This document shows, in pieces, positions 6,202 through 9,706 of a stretch of 9,706 bases of DNA (position 1 is the first letter of the stretch; each line of letters opens with the position of its first letter). The translations under genes and the position numbers were made by a program. Source of the DNA: JBBQXK01 sp038251625 (GTDB lineage: Bacteria > Pseudomonadota > Alphaproteobacteria > Rhodobacterales > Rhodobacteraceae); the NCBI GenBank assembly GCA_038251625.1, contig JBBSBE010000139.1:1-9706 (forward strand), in the 5' to 3' direction. The notes beneath the pieces were generated by a model that did no database searches, was not told the DNA's origin, and worked only from the letters and a program-made list of their open reading frames with translations.

Positions 6202-7056
6202 CTACGGCGTAGGATTGGCATCCGCCTCTACCTCTTCGATGAAGCTCAGGACCTTGTCGAGGTAATCTGACGGGTTGTCTTCCCACGCATAATGCGCCGC
6301 GCCGGGGATCAATGCGAACCTGCTGTTCGGCAGCAGATCGGCCAGCCGCTGCGAATTGGTCACCGACACAAACGTATCGAACTCGCCATGAAGGACCTGC
6401 ACAGGGGCTTCGATCCGGGTGACATCACGCGCAAGCGCCGGGGTTTCAGTCGGGTAGCTGCCCAGAAACCCGACTTGCCCGCGCAGCTTGGCAAAGCGTG
6501 TGGAACCGGCAAGGTAGTCCGCTTTCGCATCTCTCGTTGGTTTGCTGAGTCGATAGCCTACGCCGTTCGCGGCGGCGCAGTAGATGCGCCCGCCGATGGC
6601 GCCACCTGCAGAGAGTGTCGCCCACTGCGCAAGGCGCCAATAGACGAGCGCCCGAAAGAGAAACGCCCCTTCCACCTTTCCGACCACGCCAGCATCGCCC
6701 ACGGTGGCCGATTTGATCCGACCGGGGTTATCCGACATGAACCGCATCAAGGTGGGCGTTCCGATATCCGGCCCGACCGCATGCGGGTGCGACAGTTCGA
6801 AATGATCCAGGATCTTGCCCAAAAAAACTGCGTGCTGGCTGACGGTCGTCACATGCCGCGCGGGATCGGAGCCGCCGTGGTTGGGCAGGTCCACTGCCAC
6901 GACGTCAAAGCCTTGCGAGAGCCGATCCCACCAGTTGCGGTAGGTCAGGACGCTCATCGGTTGCGGCGAGGTCAGTAAGAGTTGCGGTTTGCCTTTGTTC
7001 CGGCTGGCAGCGTAGCGGATCTTGATCCCGTCGATGCGTGTTGTCTCGAACTTCAT
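6202..7056 (-). CDS. Alpha/beta hydrolase with an aspartate at the nucleophile position
   Basis: This 284-residue cytosolic alpha/beta-hydrolase-fold protein has no signal peptide. The N-terminal core has LLLTSPQP (27-33) in the place of the usual His-Gly oxyanion motif, then VVAVDLPNHGGSD (52-64). The nucleophile elbow reads VGPDIGT (94-100), so the nucleophile position is Asp97, as in epoxide hydrolases and haloalkane or fluoroacetate dehalogenases, not Ser as in esterases. The acid is Asp227 in GEFDTFV and the base His255 in AAHYAWEDNP. A cap region lies between about 125 and 205. The ATG overlaps the stop of the upstream cysteine hydrolase by four bases (ATGA) and is preceded by AGGCAGGA, so the two are very probably co-translated. 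The stop is TAG at 6202-6204. The substrate is unknown; dehalogenase, epoxide hydrolase or an atypical C-C or amide hydrolase are all possible. Confidence 0.86.
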   Translation of the reverse strand: MKFETTRIDGIKIRYAASRNKGKPQLLLTSPQPMSVLTYRNWWDRLSQGFDVVAVDLPNHGGSDPARHVTTVSQHAVFLGKILDHFELSHPHAVGPDIGTPTLMRFMSDNPGRIKSATVGDAGVVGKVEGAFLFRALVYWRLAQWATLSAGGAIGGRIYCAAANGVGYRLSKPTRDAKADYLAGSTRFAKLRGQVGFLGSYPTETPALARDVTRIEAPVQVLHGEFDTFVSVTNSQRLADLLPNSRFALIPGAAHYAWEDNPSDYLDKVLSFIEEVEADANPTP

Positions 7057-7688
7057 CTGTCCTGCCTCGCGCCCAATTGCTCCACGACCTCTGCCGTAGT
7101 CAGGATAGCCTGCGCATATGTCGGACCGTTGATCTCGTGGGCAGCGTGCATCGCTTCCGCTGACATGGCCGCCGTTGCATCACGTACAAGCGTCACGTGA
7201 TACCCGAATTCGGCCGCAAAACGCGCTGACGTCTCAATACATGTATTGGCGATCAGCCCGACAAAGATGACGTGGGTGATCCCGTGCTGTCGCAGCTGCA
7301 GGTCGAGGTCGGTATTGGCGAAGCTGGACGCCCCCCAGTGTTCCTTGATGACGATATCGCCGGTTTCGGGACCGAACCCGTCATACCATTCACCACCCCA
7401 GCTGCCTTCCGCGAACAATTGGTATTCGTGTGCTGCGGCCTGTGACGGTGTAAGGTGCGCCCATCCCTCGAAGTCCGTTGCGTGGTGCCGGTGATGCGGC
7501 AGGATGAAGATCGGCATACCCGCCTCGCGGGCCGTCGCTCGGATCTGAGCCAAGTTGGCGTGAAGACCGACCGATGTGGCGACCTCGCTCAGGGCCGGCC
7601 ACATCTTGCCACCCTCTGCAAGGAAGTCGTTGTACGGGTCGATGCAGAGAAGCGCCGTCGCGCCATAGGGGTATGCGGTCGCGGTCAT
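7053..7688 (-). CDS. Isochorismatase-family cysteine hydrolase
   Basis: This 211-residue protein has the isochorismatase/nicotinamidase-like fold, whose members hydrolyse amides, carbamates or isochorismate through a Cys-Asp-Lys triad. The triad is visible: Asp17 in LLCIDPYNDF, Lys115 in IVIKEHWGASSF and Cys150 in LIANTCIETSARFA. The length is normal for single-domain members. A long metal- or substrate-side region with several histidines (LPHHRHH, 63-69) follows the second strand. The start ATG has a good GAAAGGA ribosome site 7 bases upstream. Its stop overlaps the ATG of the alpha/beta hydrolase, and together they form a two-gene unit. Family members include nicotinamidase, N-carbamoylsarcosine amidase and maleamate amidase (NicF). 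The sequence does not decide the substrate, so no gene symbol is given. Confidence 0.88.
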   Translation of the reverse strand: MTATAYPYGATALLCIDPYNDFLAEGGKMWPALSEVATSVGLHANLAQIRATAREAGMPIFILPHHRHHATDFEGWAHLTPSQAAAHEYQLFAEGSWGGEWYDGFGPETGDIVIKEHWGASSFANTDLDLQLRQHGITHVIFVGLIANTCIETSARFAAEFGYHVTLVRDATAAMSAEAMHAAHEINGPTYAQAILTTAEVVEQLGARQDR

Positions 7689-7695
7689 GGATGGG

Positions 7696-7702
7696 TCCTT
7701 TC
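7696..7702 (-). promoter_or_regulatory. Ribosome binding site of the cysteine hydrolase
   Basis: On the minus strand this reads GAAAGGA, ending 7 bases before ATG 7688, a near-ideal Shine-Dalgarno site. It lies 5 bases downstream of the base of the hairpin at 7708-7736. Confidence 0.65.
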
Positions 7703-7707
7703 AGGTG

Positions 7708-7736
7708 GGCTCAGGCGGGATGATCCTGCCTGAGCC
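7708..7736 (-). promoter_or_regulatory. Strong hairpin between the cytochrome and hydrolase genes
   Basis: Arms 7708-7720 (GGCTCAGGCGGGA) and 7724-7736 (TCCTGCCTGAGCC) pair over 13 positions with one mismatch (a G opposite T; as RNA this is a G-U wobble on the + strand and an A-C mismatch on the - strand) around a 3-base loop. No T-run follows on either strand, so a classical intrinsic terminator is not supported. Placed after the cytochrome gene and just before the hydrolase ribosome site on the transcribed strand, it could stabilise the upstream 3' end, act as a partial or Rho-assisted terminator, or be an operator. The rest of the 97-bp gap shows no convincing -35/-10 pair. Confidence 0.55.
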
Positions 7737-7785
7737 TATGTAGGAAGGTCGATTCCGGTGGTCCGGATCGTTGTGCGGATGGACC

Positions 7786-8418
7786 TCACTGTTCCGGACA
7801 GGGCATCCCCACGGCAGTCCAGAGCGCCATATCCTCCAGATGTGCCTGAAGGCTGCCGGGCGGAGGCTCCCGTTCCACGCCGGGGGCAAAGCTCCAGGTG
7901 ATGAAGCCGATCAGTTCGGCGTCGTGCAGGATGTGCTCGATCAGCCCTGCCGCGTCGCGGCCGCCATTTCGGGTGGGGTCGCGCATCTGGGCACAGATCT
8001 CGGCGCTCGTGCGGTCGGTCCACTGGAACTCCACCGGGGCAAGATGCCAGTCCATGCCGGTGTGCGGCGCTGCGTGAGGCACGGTGTTGGGCCGGGTCGA
8101 AGTCTGGTGGCAGGTTCGGCAGGACATCGTCCCGGCCCCGATCCGGCTGTCGCTCGCGTTGATCGCCATGCCGTGGATGATGTCGGGTGCCTCAACGGTG
8201 CTCCAGAGCGGCACATTGTCCGCGCCCACGTGACAGTTGAGGCAGCGGGGGTGGGACAGGACCGTGTGGATACTGTCCCAAGCGGCCAGCCCGTCTTCGG
8301 GCGCGACCGTGCCGACTTCCGGCAGCGTAGAGAGGTCGAGACCGTGCTCGCCTTGGGCAAGGGCAAGGGTTCCAAGCCCGAGACTGGCCGCAACGATCAG
8401 TGGAATGCGTGTTCTCAT
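7786..8418 (-). CDS. Periplasmic two-haem c-type cytochrome, isoquinoline-1-oxidoreductase-associated subunit
   Basis: This 210-residue protein has a Sec signal peptide: positive MRTR, then a hydrophobic stretch to about residue 20, with a likely cut after LALA. Two haem c attachment motifs are visible, CLNCH (59-63) and CRTCH (100-104), so it should carry two covalent haems in the periplasm. His, Met and Trp residues (HGMAIN, HTGMDWH) are candidate axial ligands. The C-terminal third (DPTRNGGRDAAGLIEHI onward) has no further CxxCH but has Cys141 and Cys207. The start ATG overlaps the IorB-like stop as ATGA. That coupling, plus the absence of a FAD-subunit gene in view, makes it the probable electron acceptor of the molybdenum hydroxylase. 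Small cytochromes of this type are annotated in other proteobacteria as an isoquinoline 1-oxidoreductase subunit; that name comes from family memory, not from a search. Confidence 0.87.
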   Translation of the reverse strand: MRTRIPLIVAASLGLGTLALAQGEHGLDLSTLPEVGTVAPEDGLAAWDSIHTVLSHPRCLNCHVGADNVPLWSTVEAPDIIHGMAINASDSRIGAGTMSCRTCHQTSTRPNTVPHAAPHTGMDWHLAPVEFQWTDRTSAEICAQMRDPTRNGGRDAAGLIEHILHDAELIGFITWSFAPGVEREPPPGSLQAHLEDMALWTAVGMPCPEQ

Positions 8419-9706
8419 GCGAACATCACCGTTTTGCTGAATGGCATCTCGCGCGGGCGCTGGCCCGTGGCGGCGAAGATCGCATCGGCCAGCGCAGGCG
8501 CGGCGGGGGCCGTCGCGGGCTCCCCCAGGCCGCGCACCCGTTCGGCGAGGCCGAGGAGCTGCGTGTGAAACCGGGGCGTCTGGTAAAGCCTCATGCCCTC
8601 GAAGGCGTGGAAGTTGGTCTGTTGCACGGCGTGGTTCTCGTAGGTGAGTTCGCAGTTCATCGCGTGGCCAAGGCCAAAGATGGCGGCGCCCGTCAGTTGA
8701 GCCTCGGCGTTGACGGGGTCGAAGACGGTGCCGCAATCTGCCGCGATCCAGACGTCGTCGATGCGGATGCCGCGCTCGGTCATGGTCACGTCGATGACCT
8801 CGGCCACCGGCACGCCGTGGGTGTGGGTAAAGGCGATCCCGCGCCCGCGCCCCGGCCCGATAGCGGCGCCGGTCCAGTTCGACATCTCGCCCACGACCTC
8901 CAGCACGCGGCGGCTGTCGGCGTCGGCGATCAGGCGCAGCCGTTCCTCCAGCGGATCGGCGCCGGCGGCGTGAATCAGCTCGGACAGGAAGCTTTCGTGG
9001 AAGAAGCTGTTCGAGCAGGCCCCGGGCGAGCGCCACGACCCGATCGGCATCATCGGCGGCGCGGCATAGCCGGTGACGCGATAATTGGGGATGGCATAGG
9101 GCTGGTCGAAGGCGCCCCAGACCAGCATCGTGTCCGGCCCGGGTGGCACGATGAAGATGCGTCCGAACCACGAGGAGACGAGTGAAGGGCTGACGCTGTC
9201 GAGGTCATAGGCCAACACGCGGCCATTCCCCACCGCGCCCCGGCCAACAGCCATGTGCAGGGGCCGAGGGAAGTCATGGGTCATGTCCTCTTCCCGGCTC
9301 CAGGTGGTCTTGATCGGCGTGCCGGGCATGGATGCGGCGATCTGGATCGCCTGCACCACGTAATCATGGTCAAGCCTGCGGCCGAAGCTGCCGCCCGCGG
9401 GCAAAACATGCAGGGTGACCCGGGATGGATCGACGCCGGTGATCTCGACCGCCGCGTCGCGCACCACGGCAGGGACCTGCGTCGCGGTCCAGATTGTCAC
9501 CTTGTCGGCCTCGACCAGCACCGTGGCGCAGAGCGGCTCGAGCGCCGCATGGGCAAGGAAGGGCGTGCGGTATTCGGCCTCGATCACGGTCGCACCATCG
9601 AGCGCGTTCTCGACATCGCCGTCGTCGCGCAGGCGGCTGTTGCGGAACTCGTCGGTTCGGGCATTCGTCAGTGCCTGCCACATCTCGGCGGAACTGGCAG
9701 GATATT
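8415..9706 (-). CDS. Molybdenum hydroxylase large subunit, isoquinoline 1-oxidoreductase beta-subunit-like (N-terminal part outside window)
   Basis: The window holds the C-terminal 430 residues of an aldehyde/xanthine-dehydrogenase-superfamily large subunit; the frame is open to the window edge and family members are about 700-760 aa. Features in order are EAEYRTPFLAHAALEP, a molybdopterin-contact loop GGSFGRRLDHDYV, the substrate-pocket stretch IGSWRSPGACSNSFFHESF, FDPVNAEAQLTGAAIFGLG, and the C-terminal GLGEPATAPAAPALADAIFAATG motif. The catalytic Glu is at 8520-8522. The last two are characteristic of IorB rather than CoxL or XdhB. IorAB enzymes hydroxylate N-heterocycles next to the ring nitrogen (known for isoquinoline); the family also includes aldehyde oxidases and nicotinate hydroxylase NicB. 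They lack an FAD subunit and hand electrons to cytochromes, which fits the coupled cytochrome gene. A [2Fe-2S] IorA partner would be expected upstream, outside the window. The substrate cannot be read from the sequence. Confidence 0.88.
   Translation of the reverse strand, partial: YPASSAEMWQALTNARTDEFRNSRLRDDGDVENALDGATVIEAEYRTPFLAHAALEPLCATVLVEADKVTIWTATQVPAVVRDAAVEITGVDPSRVTLHVLPAGGSFGRRLDHDYVVQAIQIAASMPGTPIKTTWSREEDMTHDFPRPLHMAVGRGAVGNGRVLAYDLDSVSPSLVSSWFGRIFIVPPGPDTMLVWGAFDQPYAIPNYRVTGYAAPPMMPIGSWRSPGACSNSFFHESFLSELIHAAGADPLEERLRLIADADSRRVLEVVGEMSNWTGAAIGPGRGRGIAFTHTHGVPVAEVIDVTMTERGIRIDDVWIAADCGTVFDPVNAEAQLTGAAIFGLGHAMNCELTYENHAVQQTNFHAFEGMRLYQTPRFHTQLLGLAERVRGLGEPATAPAAPALADAIFAATGQRPREMPFSKTVMFA

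Noticed and set aside
5771..6286. A 171-codon minus-strand frame across the insertion sequence end
   Set aside because: It is antisense to the transposase C terminus and overlaps the end of the alpha/beta hydrolase gene; no domain was recognised.
6292..6978. A 228-codon plus-strand frame
   Set aside because: It is antisense to the alpha/beta hydrolase, whose triad and ribosome site are clear; no domain was seen in the plus-strand translation.
6202..7056. Naming the alpha/beta hydrolase nicD (N-formylmaleamate deformylase)
   Set aside because: NicD uses a serine nucleophile, while this protein has Asp at the elbow; the resemblance is of context only.
7708..7736. The hairpin as a standard intrinsic terminator
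   Set aside because: There is no run of T after the stem on either strand, so only a generic hairpin is claimed.
8419..9171. The upstream part of the minus-strand frame that continues into the cytochrome
   Set aside because: It overlaps the IorB-like gene in another frame and is almost entirely Arg/Ala/Gly/Pro. The signal peptide beginning at ATG 8418 marks the real cytochrome start.
8400..9185. A 261-codon plus-strand frame rich in Gly, Val, Asp and His
   Set aside because: It is antisense to the IorB-like gene. The composition is that expected from the complement of a high-GC gene.

Overview
The window looks like alphaproteobacterial DNA, probably from a Rhodobacterales-type (Roseobacter-like) genome. 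This is judged from the style of the proteins, the cox gene order, the moderately high GC and the IS6-type insertion sequence; the genus cannot be set from sequence alone. Coding density is high and there are no RNA genes or CRISPR arrays. 

Left block (1-5207, + strand): the 3' part of an aerobic carbon monoxide dehydrogenase operon in the order coxL-coxD-coxE-coxF-coxG. The partial CoxL carries the form I active-site loop AYRCSFR and the downstream GVGES glutamate motif, so this is a bona fide CO dehydrogenase rather than a generic xanthine-oxidase relative. CoxD (MoxR-type AAA+ ATPase), CoxE (VWA protein) and CoxF (XdhC-like) are the factors that build or mature the [CuSMoO2] cofactor. CoxG is the SRPBCC protein linking the enzyme to the membrane and quinone pool. 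Genes abut or overlap by a few bases. coxM and coxS are presumably upstream, outside the window. The run stops after coxG, where other genomes often continue with coxH, coxI and coxK. 

Middle (5208-6201): a dead IS6-family insertion sequence starts 16 bp after the coxG stop. I propose imperfect 16-bp terminal inverted repeats at 5224-5239 and 6024-6039, giving an 816-bp element. The transposase is broken by a 1-bp deletion near 5522 and a nonsense codon at 5701, although the DDE residues are still readable. No target duplication is visible. About 160 bp of unassigned sequence follows. 

Right block (6202-9706, all - strand, facing the cox operon): reading in the direction of transcription, the C-terminal 430 residues of an isoquinoline-1-oxidoreductase beta-subunit-like (IorB) molybdenum hydroxylase; a secreted two-haem c-type cytochrome overlapping it by 4 bp; a 97-bp gap holding a strong hairpin; an isochorismatase-family cysteine hydrolase; and an alpha/beta hydrolase with an aspartate at the nucleophile position, overlapping the previous gene by 4 bp. 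A molybdenum hydroxylase, a dedicated cytochrome acceptor, an amidase-like hydrolase and an alpha/beta hydrolase recall the logic of N-heterocycle (nicotinate/isoquinoline-type) degradation. The substrate is unknown and that reading is an inference. 

Two unrelated molybdenum hydroxylase systems therefore converge on a decayed insertion sequence.
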